Shown here: in pieces, positions 1 through 6,486 of the stretch
How positions within the stretch are numbered: the stretch's first letter is position 1
Layout: the number at the start of each line of letters is the position of its first letter
NCBI GenBank assembly: GCA_964636095.1
Contig: CAZWRF010000002.1
Location: 1-37,262 of the forward strand
Reading direction: 5' to 3'
DNA length: 37,262 nucleotides
Origin: CAZWRF01 sp964636095
GTDB lineage: Bacteria; Patescibacteriota; Minisyncoccia; JAHISW01; Tagabacteraceae
Made by a program: the position numbers and the translations under genes
Notes under the pieces: model-generated
What the model was told of the DNA's origin: nothing
The model's input: only the letters and a program-made list of their open reading frames with translations
The model's database searches: none

Positions 1-4
1 CTTG

Positions 5-78
5 TACCCCCAGCAGGACTCGAACCTACAGCCTGCTCCTTAGAAGGGAGCTGCTCTATCCAGTTGAGCTATGGGGGC
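5..78 (-). tRNA. tRNA-Arg (anticodon TCT)
   Basis: A complete cloverleaf is readable on the minus strand. The acceptor stem is GCCCCCA paired with TGGGGGT, with a G-T first pair. The anticodon stem GCTCC/GGAGC encloses the loop CTTCTAA, giving anticodon TCT. The T-arm contains GGTTCGAGTCC. The discriminator base is A and no CCA is encoded. It starts four bases after the stop of the small membrane protein gene, so it is probably the distal member of the valS transcription unit. Confidence 0.95.
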
Positions 79-82
79 GTAG

Positions 83-385
83 TTAAAAGGCGTTTTGGAC
101 TTTTTCAATGGCGTTGCCGGGTATATCTTTTATGGCTTTGGTCCTTTCGCTTATTGTCGCAGCATCGTCTTTTATCTTGTTTATGGAATCTGAAAACGAA
201 TTCACAACAGGCTGCACATAATAATAAGCGCCCAAGACCGCCAGCACAATGACAGCCCAATACAGTATTTTAAAGGTCAGGGCCCATTTTTTTGCCCTGT
301 AAAGTCTTTTTAGAATTCTATTCGATTCCCTGGAAATTTCAAGGTTTTGCTTCAAAAGTTTTTTTAATTCTTCACTGTCTTCCAT
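83..385 (-). CDS. Small single-span membrane protein, unknown function
   Basis: A 100-residue protein of no family I recognise. It has a charged, helical N-terminal third (about residues 1-35, Glu/Lys/Arg rich), one hydrophobic segment around residues 37-58 (ILYWAVIVLAVLGAYYYV), and a polar helical tail with several Asp/Lys residues. It looks like a bitopic inner-membrane protein with coiled-coil-like flanks. Its ATG directly abuts the stop codon of the Hsp20 gene, so the two are almost certainly co-transcribed and may be translationally coupled. tRNA-Arg follows four bases after its stop. Small membrane proteins of this shape are common in Parcubacteria, but no function can be given. Confidence 0.8.
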   Translation of the reverse strand: MEDSEELKKLLKQNLEISRESNRILKRLYRAKKWALTFKILYWAVIVLAVLGAYYYVQPVVNSFSDSINKIKDDAATISERTKAIKDIPGNAIEKVQNAF

Positions 386-901
386 TTAGTCTGTTTTTAT
401 TTCCAGTTTTTGCGATTTACTTTTGTTCTTTTTGGGAAGTTTTATCCTGAGAAGTCCGTTTTTGAGGGAAGCTTCCGCTTTGTCGGTGTCCACCTCCTGC
501 GGTAAAAGGATTGACCTTGAAAAACTTCCCCAATAAAGCTCGCTGTAGTAATAGTTGTCTTCTTCCACTTCCTTTGATTTTTTACGGCTTCCTTTTATGG
601 TAACCATGTCTTGCGCCAAAGAAATATCCAAATTTTCCGACTTCACTCCCGCCAGCATGGCCTCAATAAATATTTCCGAAGAAGTTTGAAACATGTCCAC
701 GGTAAGTTGTCCGCCCTCATCGTCTTCAAGCCAGCTCGATTCGTTTTCTACCGGGGTCTCTTTTTCTTCCGGCTTTTTTTTCTCTTCTTCAATTTTTATG
801 GATTTTTCTTCAAGATTGTTCTCTTCGTCGTAGTCTGCGCTATCGTGCAGAGCAGAGCTGCCTGTTAATCTTTCAAAAAATGATTGTGAATTTTTTGGCA
901 T
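386..901 (-). CDS. Hsp20/alpha-crystallin family small heat-shock protein
   Basis: 171 residues. The C-terminal 100 form an alpha-crystallin domain. It opens with VDMFQTSSEIFIEAMLAGV, continues through LDISLAQDMVTIKGSRK and a YYYSELYWGSFSRSILLP strand pair, and ends in ASLKNGLLRIKLPKK, the A-x-x-x-n-G-v-L hallmark of Hsp20. The N-terminal 65 residues are acidic, Glu/Lys rich and probably disordered, unlike the hydrophobic N-terminal arm of many small heat-shock proteins. The family makes ATP-independent holdase chaperones in the cytoplasm that bind unfolding clients. It lies downstream of the PrsW-like protease gene (28-base gap) and abuts the next gene, so it probably belongs to the valS-prsW unit. 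A link to proteostasis at the membrane is inference from context. Confidence 0.92.
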   Translation of the reverse strand: MPKNSQSFFERLTGSSALHDSADYDEENNLEEKSIKIEEEKKKPEEKETPVENESSWLEDDEGGQLTVDMFQTSSEIFIEAMLAGVKSENLDISLAQDMVTIKGSRKKSKEVEEDNYYYSELYWGSFSRSILLPQEVDTDKAEASLKNGLLRIKLPKKNKSKSQKLEIKTD

Positions 902-929
902 GGTGTGTTTTATTATTTTTTATAATTTT

Positions 930-1673
930 TTATTGATTTTTCTCTTGTATTTTTTCTCTTCGTACTGCGCCCATTTTCTTAACTCTGTCAAAAACTACAA
1001 GGAGGGCTATTACCAAAACCCAGAAAGGCAGAAACACCCGGAAGATATCATCCCCTCCTCCTTTAATTATAAAATAATTAAAAATCGCATGCAATAAGGT
1101 GGCGAAAAACAGTCCAAAAATAACGTTTCTGTGGTATTTTTCCTTATGAAAAAAGCAGAAAGCGATAGAGCTCCCCACCGTCGCCGAGCTTAAAATATGT
1201 ATGAGGGTGGCTCCCACAAACCGCAAGTTGCTTGTAACAAAGCCTGCCATAAAACCGTAGTTCCCTACTATCTCTACAAGAAAAATAACATTTTCCATGG
1301 CGGCGAAGCCCAATGCCGCGGTAATAAGATAAATGATTGCGTCTACCGGCTCATCAAACGCTTTTTTGTTTAAAGCTATTTTTTTGGCGGCAATATATTT
1401 TGAAAATTCTTCGGCCAGGGCCCACACGAAAAGTATTAAAAATCCTCCCCACGTGGCGGCCAGTCCGGCCTTGTCTAAAATAAAATAAGACGCCTGCTCA
1501 AGAGGAAGCGCCAAAGCCACAATAGCCATGCCTCCAAGAAATGTAAGCACAAGGAGTCTCCGGGGCTCGGGGTGGAGCCTGTCTTCTTTCAGCCAAAACC
1601 AAAGCCACAAAAGTGGCGGAAGTATGCCACCCGCCAGGGCGAATGCTATAGATGTCCAGGTCATCGGGGCCAT
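930..1673 (-). CDS. PrsW-family intramembrane metalloprotease
   Basis: 247 residues with about seven or eight hydrophobic segments. Family signatures are visible in order: the EE pair in WALAEEFSKY, GFAAMEN in the next helix, the His in TLIHILSSATVG, and the final LLHAIFNYF. These Glu and His residues are the expected metal-binding and catalytic set of the PrsW/CPBP-related membrane proteases. In Bacillus subtilis PrsW cleaves the anti-sigma factor RsiW; no sigma/anti-sigma pair is visible here, so the substrate is unknown. Its start overlaps the end of valS by 13 bases, which suggests translational coupling. A second Met at residue 4 is an alternative start. Identity as a PrsW-type protein is firm; activity and target are inferred. 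Confidence 0.9.
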   Translation of the reverse strand: MAPMTWTSIAFALAGGILPPLLWLWFWLKEDRLHPEPRRLLVLTFLGGMAIVALALPLEQASYFILDKAGLAATWGGFLILFVWALAEEFSKYIAAKKIALNKKAFDEPVDAIIYLITAALGFAAMENVIFLVEIVGNYGFMAGFVTSNLRFVGATLIHILSSATVGSSIAFCFFHKEKYHRNVIFGLFFATLLHAIFNYFIIKGGGDDIFRVFLPFWVLVIALLVVFDRVKKMGAVRREKIQEKNQ

Positions 1674-3736
1674 GTTTCAACAATAAGAAGTTTTTTATCT
1701 TTCAGTTCGTCCTCGGTTTTGCCGAAGGAGATTTTTGACCAAATTTCTTCGGTAACAAACGGCATAAAAGGGTGAAGGAGTTTTAGTGTGTCTGCAAGAA
1801 CATAGGCGAGAACTTTTTTTGCCTCGTCATCATCTCTTGTTTTTGCGTGCTCAATGTATTTGTCCGCAAATTCGTGCCAGGTAAAATCGTAAATGTCGTG
1901 AAGGGCCTGCCCCAACCTGTATTTTTCGATGTTTTTGTCGGTTTCTTTCATAAGTTTTTCCAGCTTCTTCAAAATATTCTTGTCCTCTTTTTGTAATTTT
2001 GAATTTGTCCCGATTTTGCTTTGCAAAATCGAGGATCCTCGATTTCCCTCGGAAATCGGGAGAAATTGATTGTTTCCGTTTTGTTGTAAAACAAAACGAG
2101 CAATGTTCCAAAGCTTGTTGCAGAATTTTTTACCCGCCAAAACATGTTCTTCGGCCCAGTGAATATCTTGGGCGCCCATCATCTGCCAAATAAGGCCAAA
2201 GCGCGTGGCATCCGCGCCGTATTTTTCCACGTAGTTCATGGGGTCTACTCCGGTGCCCAAAGACTTGGACATGCGCTTCCCCTCTCTGTTCAAAATCGTG
2301 GGGTGTATTACCACGTCTTTGAAAGGCTCCTCGTCCATAAATTCAATTCCTGAAAAAACCATTCTTGCCACCCAAAGATTTATTATGTCGCGGGCGGTTG
2401 AAAGCATGTTTGTGGGATAAAATTCTTTTCTGTCCTTGTCGTTCATGGTGGCAAAAGGCCACAGTGCCGAAGAAAACCAGGTGTCCAGTACATCTTCTGA
2501 ATCATCGGCCGGAATTTTGTGCCCCCACCATATTTGGCGCGATATACACCAGTCTTTTATGTTTGAAAGCCAATCAAGATATATCTTTTCCCACTTTTTG
2601 GGATGAAATTTTACTTTGCCCGACTTTACAGCTTTTACCGCCATTTCGGCCAACTCGTCCATTTTAAGAAACCACTGCATGCTGGGGATGTTTTCTATTG
2701 TGTTTCCACAACGGTAGCAGGTGGCAAGGTTGTGAGTGTAGTCCTCTATTTTTTCTATCAGCCCCATTTTTTGCATGTCTTCAACGATTTTTTCCCGAGC
2801 TTCTTTTGTTTTCATGCCGGCGTATTTACCGCAGTTTTCCATCATTCTTCCATATTCGTCGATTATTTTTTTGGAAGGAAGGCCGTGCCTTTCTGCAATT
2901 TCCGAGTCGATGATGCTGTGGGCCGGTGTTACTTTTACCGCTCCCGAACCAAATTCCGGGTCCACCGCTCTGTCGGCAACGACTTTTATCTTGAATTTGC
3001 CCAAAACTCCCGGAATCTCGTACTCCTTGCCTATCATGTCCTTGTATCTTTTGTCTTTCGGGTTTACCGCTACGGCCGTGTCTCCAAGTTTTGTTTCGGG
3101 GCGGGTGGTGGCTAAAGTAAACGGACCGTATTTGAGCCAATAGAGCTTTCCTTTTTCTTCTTTGTATTCAAGCTCCAGATCGGAAAGGCTTGTTTGGCAC
3201 CGGGTGCACCAGTTTATTACTCTTTCCGCCCGGTATATCCATCCTTTTTTCTGGTAGTGAAGAAAAACTTTCTTTACCCATTCCCGATAATCTTTGTCCA
3301 TGGTGAAGGCGGTTCTTGACCAGTCGCAGGAAGCTCCAATTTTTCTAAGCTGGTCCAAAATTTTGTTTCCGTATTCTTCTTTCCATTCCCACACTCTTTC
3401 AATAAATTTTTCCCTACCCAAATCGTGCCGACTTTTTCCTTCTTTTTTGAGCTGTTTTTCAACTACATTTTGGGTGGCAATGCCGGCATGGTCGGTGCCC
3501 GGAAGCCACAATGTTTTCCGCCCCTCCATTCTTTTTTTGCGTATCAAAATATCTTGGATAGTGGCATTTAGGGCGTGGCCCATGTGAAGGGAGCCGGTAA
3601 TATTTGGCGGAGGAATAACTATTGTATATGGCTTGCCTTTTCCTTGCGGCTTGAAATAGTCTCCTTTTTCCCAGGTTTCGTATATTTTTTCTTCAACTTT
3701 TTTCGGGTCGTAAGGACCTTCTATCTTTGCCGTCAT
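1661..3736 (-). CDS. valS: Valyl-tRNA synthetase, shortened CPR-type
   Basis: Class I aminoacyl-tRNA synthetase charging tRNA-Val with valine in the cytoplasm. The HIGH motif appears as PPPNITGSLHMGHAL near residue 50 and the KMSKS loop as KRMSKSLGTG near residue 487. The editing domain is present (LATTRPETKLGDTAVAVNP, GSGAVKVTPAHS). At 691 residues it is far below the usual 850-950. About 30 residues normally lying between WWGHKIPA and EDVLDTWFSSALWPF are absent, and the protein stops at LLIVETWPR without the C-terminal coiled-coil arm. Conversely, residues about 544-575 are an insertion made of palindromic DNA (separate entry). The -10 box TAAAAT lies six bases before the ATG, suggesting a leaderless message. 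It heads the unit with prsW, hsp20 and a small membrane protein gene. Confidence 0.97.
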   Translation of the reverse strand: MTAKIEGPYDPKKVEEKIYETWEKGDYFKPQGKGKPYTIVIPPPNITGSLHMGHALNATIQDILIRKKRMEGRKTLWLPGTDHAGIATQNVVEKQLKKEGKSRHDLGREKFIERVWEWKEEYGNKILDQLRKIGASCDWSRTAFTMDKDYREWVKKVFLHYQKKGWIYRAERVINWCTRCQTSLSDLELEYKEEKGKLYWLKYGPFTLATTRPETKLGDTAVAVNPKDKRYKDMIGKEYEIPGVLGKFKIKVVADRAVDPEFGSGAVKVTPAHSIIDSEIAERHGLPSKKIIDEYGRMMENCGKYAGMKTKEAREKIVEDMQKMGLIEKIEDYTHNLATCYRCGNTIENIPSMQWFLKMDELAEMAVKAVKSGKVKFHPKKWEKIYLDWLSNIKDWCISRQIWWGHKIPADDSEDVLDTWFSSALWPFATMNDKDRKEFYPTNMLSTARDIINLWVARMVFSGIEFMDEEPFKDVVIHPTILNREGKRMSKSLGTGVDPMNYVEKYGADATRFGLIWQMMGAQDIHWAEEHVLAGKKFCNKLWNIARFVLQQNGNNQFLPISEGNRGSSILQSKIGTNSKLQKEDKNILKKLEKLMKETDKNIEKYRLGQALHDIYDFTWHEFADKYIEHAKTRDDDEAKKVLAYVLADTLKLLHPFMPFVTEEIWSKISFGKTEDELKDKKLLIVETWPR
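2011..2098. repeat. Cluster of palindromes inserted in frame in valS
   Basis: Three hairpins lie within 88 bases of coding sequence. The first, 2011-2031, has 9-bp arms CGATTTTGC/GCAAAATCG. The second, 2040-2058, has 8-bp arms CGATTTCC/GGAAATCG. The third, 2077-2098, has 9-bp arms CGTTTTGTT/AACAAAACG. A perfect 14-bp palindrome, TCGAGGATCCTCGA, joins the first two at 2029-2042. The encoded residues, about 544-575, are polar and low-complexity and fall in the loop after the conserved FCNKLWNIARFVL helix, where ordinary ValRS has a shorter connection. The reading frame is kept. Confidence 0.75.
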
Positions 3737-3742
3737 AGATTA

Positions 3743-3748
3743 ATTTTA
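3743..3748 (-). promoter_or_regulatory. Putative -10 box of valS, leaderless spacing
   Basis: On the minus strand TAAAAT is followed by six bases and then the valS ATG, so a start site 7 bases after the box would coincide with the ATG. A weak TTTAAA sits 17 bases upstream as a possible -35. No Shine-Dalgarno sequence is present. Confidence 0.45.
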
Positions 3749-3755
3749 CTATATT

Positions 3756-4913
3756 TTAAGCCAATTTTAAATTACCGTCGGCCTTCAGGTCTTTTGCCGG
3801 CTTTTTTTCTTTGCTCCACCTAAAATATGCGGCCAGAGCCATCATGGCGGCGTTGTCGCCGGTAAAACTTGAATATGGAACGAGGAATGTTGAATGTGGA
3901 ATATTTTTTTTGACCTCTTTCTCTATTTGACGGCGGAGTTCTTTGTTTGCTGATACTCCGCCGGCCAAAATAACCGTTTTGGCCTTGTATTCTTTTGCCG
4001 CGCGGATAGTTTTTGATATTAGTACGTCAATTACCGCCTGCTGAAACTCATAGCAAATTTCTTCTTTTATTTTTGGGGTTAGTTTTTTGAGTTCTTTTGT
4101 TTTGTAGAGCACGGCGGTCTTTAGTCCGGAAAAAGAAAAATCATAATCTTTTGAATTTATCATCGGACGGGGAAATTGGAAGTTTTGAGCTTCGGAAACA
4201 AAATTTTGAAAACCGCTTATCCCTTTTTTCTTGCTTCGCTCGAAAAGCGCGCCCACACCTATGGTTTTCAAAATTTGTTTCCTGCGCTTTTCTGCGAGTC
4301 GTGAAATTTCGGGACCGCCGGGATATCCGAGCCCCAGCATTTTTGCCACCTTATCAAACGCTTCTCCGGCCGCGTCGTCTCTTGTTTCTCCCAAAATTTT
4401 ATATTTAAGAAAACCTTTCACCAATACAATCTGTGTATGCCCCCCGCTTACCAGAAGAGCAATAATTGGAAATTGAAAATTGGAAATTGAAAATTCTCCG
4501 TTTTTTTGCAAAAAAACGGAGTAGAGATGTCCCTCCAGGTGATTGATCGGTATCAGCGGCTTGTTCCATTTCGCTGCCAGCTCTCCGGCAAAGTTTATCC
4601 CTGTCCAAAGTGCCGGCTCCAGTCCCGGCCCGTTCACCACGGCGATCAGGTCTATTTTTGGAATTTGTTTGGAATTTGTGTTTTGTAATTTGTAATTTCC
4701 CAATTTGGCCTGCTTCAGAGCCCTGTTTAGTACTAGCGGTAGGTTTTTAATGTGTTCGCGCTTTGCCAGCATGGGCACTACCCCGCCCCACTTGGCGTGT
4801 ATTTTTACCTGAGAAGAAACCACGCTGGATAAAATGCGGAAACTGTTTTTCTTGCGCTCTAATATGGCAATGGCCGTCTCGTCGCAAGATGTCTCAATTG
4901 CTAAAATTCGCAT
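3756..4913 (-). CDS. tsaD: tRNA N6-adenosine threonylcarbamoyltransferase
   Basis: TsaD (Gcp/YgjD/Kae1) transfers the threonylcarbamoyl group to A37 of ANN-decoding tRNAs and works with TsaB/TsaE. The sequence starts MRILAIETSCDETAIAIL. It has the metal-binding HLEGH motif, ALLVSGGHTQIVLV, the DDAAGEAFDKVAKMLGLGYPGGP block, FSFSGLKTAVL, and the C-terminal AGGVSANKELR and DNAAMMALAAY motifs. It is 385 residues, longer than the usual 330-345, because of three low-complexity or palindromic insertions: residues around 70-85, 131-150 and 210-240 (separate entries). All catalytic blocks are intact, so the enzyme is probably functional. It has no Shine-Dalgarno; a TAAAAT box lies seven bases before the ATG. 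It is divergent from the NlpC/P60 gene. Confidence 0.97.
   Translation of the reverse strand: MRILAIETSCDETAIAILERKKNSFRILSSVVSSQVKIHAKWGGVVPMLAKREHIKNLPLVLNRALKQAKLGNYKLQNTNSKQIPKIDLIAVVNGPGLEPALWTGINFAGELAAKWNKPLIPINHLEGHLYSVFLQKNGEFSISNFQFPIIALLVSGGHTQIVLVKGFLKYKILGETRDDAAGEAFDKVAKMLGLGYPGGPEISRLAEKRRKQILKTIGVGALFERSKKKGISGFQNFVSEAQNFQFPRPMINSKDYDFSFSGLKTAVLYKTKELKKLTPKIKEEICYEFQQAVIDVLISKTIRAAKEYKAKTVILAGGVSANKELRRQIEKEVKKNIPHSTFLVPYSSFTGDNAAMMALAAYFRWSKEKKPAKDLKADGNLKLA
4194..4282. repeat. Inverted repeat inserted in frame in tsaD
   Basis: Arms 4194-4214 and 4263-4282 are reverse complements over about 20 bp (GGAAACAAA...TTTTGAAAACC against GGTTTTCAAAATTTGTTTCC) with a single-base length difference, separated by 48 bases. 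The element encodes roughly residues 210-240 (QILKTIGV...GFQNFVSE). In a typical TsaD the GGP...FPRPM linker is about 30 residues shorter, so the repeat appears to account for an insertion in a surface loop while keeping the frame. Confidence 0.75.
4465..4521. repeat. Heptad repeat plus 26-bp perfect palindrome in tsaD
   Basis: Two 14-bp units, ATTGGAAATTGAAA (each two 7-bp AATT-centred heptads), lie at 4465-4492. They are followed at 4496-4521 by a perfect 26-bp palindrome: CTCCG, seven T, GC, seven A, CGGAG. Both are read through in tsaD, encoding about residues 131-150, just after the HLEGH motif. Confidence 0.75.
4659..4706. repeat. Degenerate AATT heptad repeats in tsaD
   Basis: TGGAATT and TGTAATT units recur with 7-bp or near-7-bp spacing in coding sequence. 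They encode a Asn/Gln/Lys-rich run (YKLQNTNSKQIPK) around residues 70-85 that is absent from ordinary TsaD. The style matches the repeats at 4465 and at 27558. Confidence 0.6.
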
Positions 4914-4920
4914 AATTTTA

Positions 4921-4926
4921 ATTTTA
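4921..4926 (-). promoter_or_regulatory. Putative -10 box of tsaD, leaderless spacing
   Basis: Minus-strand TAAAAT lies seven bases before the tsaD ATG, with no Shine-Dalgarno between. The 71-base divergent region shared with the NlpC/P60 gene is AT-rich and also contains TATAAT on the plus strand at 4939-4944. Confidence 0.4.
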
Positions 4927-4984
4927 CTCTTTTATAGTTATAATAGTATACAGAATCGTTTGATTTTTAACAGGAGGAAGAAAA

Positions 4985-5458
4985 GTGACGAAGGAAGAGT
5001 TTGTTTTGCTAGCCTTGAAATATTTGGATTATCCAAGCGTAAAATATACAAAGCCCGAAGAAGGGTGCGGTCCGTGCTATTTTGACTGCTCCGGTTTTGC
5101 AAATTTTTTGTTTAAGAAAATAAACTATCTTGGTCATATTCCCCGCCACTGCAATGAATTTTTTGATTCGTTTGGTATATTTGTGCACAATCGCCGGCCC
5201 GGAGATCTTGTTTTTTTCAGCAAAACAAGCAAAGGGGAAAAACCCGACCACATGGGCATTATGATATCGAGCACCCACTACATACACGCGCCCGGAAAGT
5301 ACGACACGGTTGTCGGCATAAAGAGAGCGGCAAGGACAAAGATAGAGCCTATAAATACAGGATACGAAAACCAGCTTTATTTTGTAAATCCCATAGGTTT
5401 TAAGAGGCCGATGTTAAAAAAAGGAAGATACCACAGAGAATTTTTTGAAGAAAAATAA
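4985..5458 (+). CDS. NlpC/P60-family cysteine peptidase
   Basis: 157 residues forming essentially a single NlpC/P60 domain. The catalytic Cys is in FDCSGFANFLF, followed by RRPGDLVFF, the catalytic His in DHMGIMISSTHYIHAPG, and the third polar position just after. The family cleaves D-gamma-Glu-meso-DAP or related bonds in peptidoglycan peptides. No signal peptide or cell-wall-binding repeat is visible, so it may act on recycled muropeptides in the cytoplasm or belong to the broader NlpC fold. The GTG start at 4985 is chosen because a perfect AGGAGG lies nine bases upstream. It is monocistronic: a terminator follows at once, and tsaD is divergent. Confidence 0.92.
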   Translation: MTKEEFVLLALKYLDYPSVKYTKPEEGCGPCYFDCSGFANFLFKKINYLGHIPRHCNEFFDSFGIFVHNRRPGDLVFFSKTSKGEKPDHMGIMISSTHYIHAPGKYDTVVGIKRAARTKIEPINTGYENQLYFVNPIGFKRPMLKKGRYHREFFEEK

Positions 5459-5463
5459 TTCAA

Positions 5464-5490
5464 GCCCCGTTTTTGTCAACGGGGATTTTT
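5464..5490 (+). terminator. Intrinsic terminator after NlpC/P60 gene
   Basis: A CCCCG/CGGGG stem with a 10-base loop is followed by TTTTT. It begins six bases after the stop codon and separates this gene from the dehydratase-like gene. Confidence 0.75.
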
Positions 5491-5532
5491 GTTTGAAATT
5501 TTGCCGGAAATAAAATATAAAGATAATACAAC

Positions 5533-6486
5533 ATGAAAAAAGCAACATTCCCGAGAATGGGAAAATACACAGAGGCGCTGGAGTTTTTTGCGTCAGAACT
5601 GGGGTTTGAACCAATAGTACCGCCCAAAACAACCCAGGAAACAATAAAACTTGGCGTAAGGCATAGTTCGGACATGGTTTGCTTCCCTTTCAAATCTACC
5701 CTGGGAAATTTGATACAAGGGCTTGAACGAGGAGCAGAGGTTATTATAGCCACGGGCGTAAATCCGTCCGACAAGCTTAGGGAAACTTGTCGGTTTGCCT
5801 TTTATTACCATATTCAAGAACAAATACTGAGGCGAATGGGGTATGATTTTGAAATGGCCTATATGAATGTGTATCTGAACGGAGGAGGACGGAAGATTTT
5901 GAATATTTTAAAAAAGACAAATCCCAAGCTTACATATTTTGATATAGCAAAAGCGGTAAAGAGATCTTTTGACAAGGTAAAGGAAATAGAAGAGCGTGAA
6001 TACAAATTTGAGAAGAAGGAAATAAATGTGGGGTTGGTGGGAGAAGTTTATACTCTTTGGGAAGAAGCCATCAACTACAATATTATAGACAAGCTTAGAA
6101 AGATGGGCGTTGGCGTTCATCTCTCGGTGAAGCTTTCCTGGTTTCTTAAAGAACAAATAGGCCGGGCCGATAAAAAAAAGGAGCTCCACGAAGAAGTGAA
6201 AAAATATTTTCCCAAAAAAACGGGAGGCCACGGCTTTGAAACTCTGTGCAACAGTATTTGGTACGCGAAAAACAACTTTGACGGCATCATTCATCTTCTT
6301 CCGTTATCGTGCATGCCGGAAACCTTGGTGGAAATGCCCCTAAACTTTATTTCCGAGGACTACAAAATACCCGTTTACAGATTTTCCATAGACGAAAACA
6401 GGTTTGAGGCGGGGTTTGATACCCGTCTGGAAACATTTATAAAGCTGTTAAAAAGAAATAAAAATGGATTATTGGCTGGGAATTGA
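5533..6486 (+). CDS. 2-hydroxyacyl-CoA dehydratase-like Fe-S protein (DUF2229/COG3580 type)
   Basis: 317 residues resembling the catalytic-type subunits of the HgdAB/BcrBC/double-cubane-protein superfamily, especially the short DUF2229 group. It begins FPRMGKYTEALEFFASELG. Likely cluster ligands are Cys50 (SSDMVCFPFK), Cys86 (RETCRFAF), Cys239 (FETLCNSIW) and Cys260 (LLPLSCMPE). Relatives receive electrons from an ATP-dependent activase and perform difficult two-electron reductions or radical dehydrations. This protein lacks the full-length two-subunit arrangement, so its substrate is unknown. It overlaps the activase gene by 23 bases, a strong sign of coupled expression with its partner. No companion CoA-transferase or acyl-CoA pathway gene is nearby, so a link to a CoA ester is not supported. 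Confidence 0.85.
   Translation: MKKATFPRMGKYTEALEFFASELGFEPIVPPKTTQETIKLGVRHSSDMVCFPFKSTLGNLIQGLERGAEVIIATGVNPSDKLRETCRFAFYYHIQEQILRRMGYDFEMAYMNVYLNGGGRKILNILKKTNPKLTYFDIAKAVKRSFDKVKEIEEREYKFEKKEINVGLVGEVYTLWEEAINYNIIDKLRKMGVGVHLSVKLSWFLKEQIGRADKKKELHEEVKKYFPKKTGGHGFETLCNSIWYAKNNFDGIIHLLPLSCMPETLVEMPLNFISEDYKIPVYRFSIDENRFEAGFDTRLETFIKLLKRNKNGLLAGN

Noticed and set aside
2603..3143. Long open frames on the plus strand opposite valS (up to 170 codons)
   Set aside because: They mirror the codon structure of valS, are rich in Phe/Cys/Arg typical of antisense frames, and show no family motifs.
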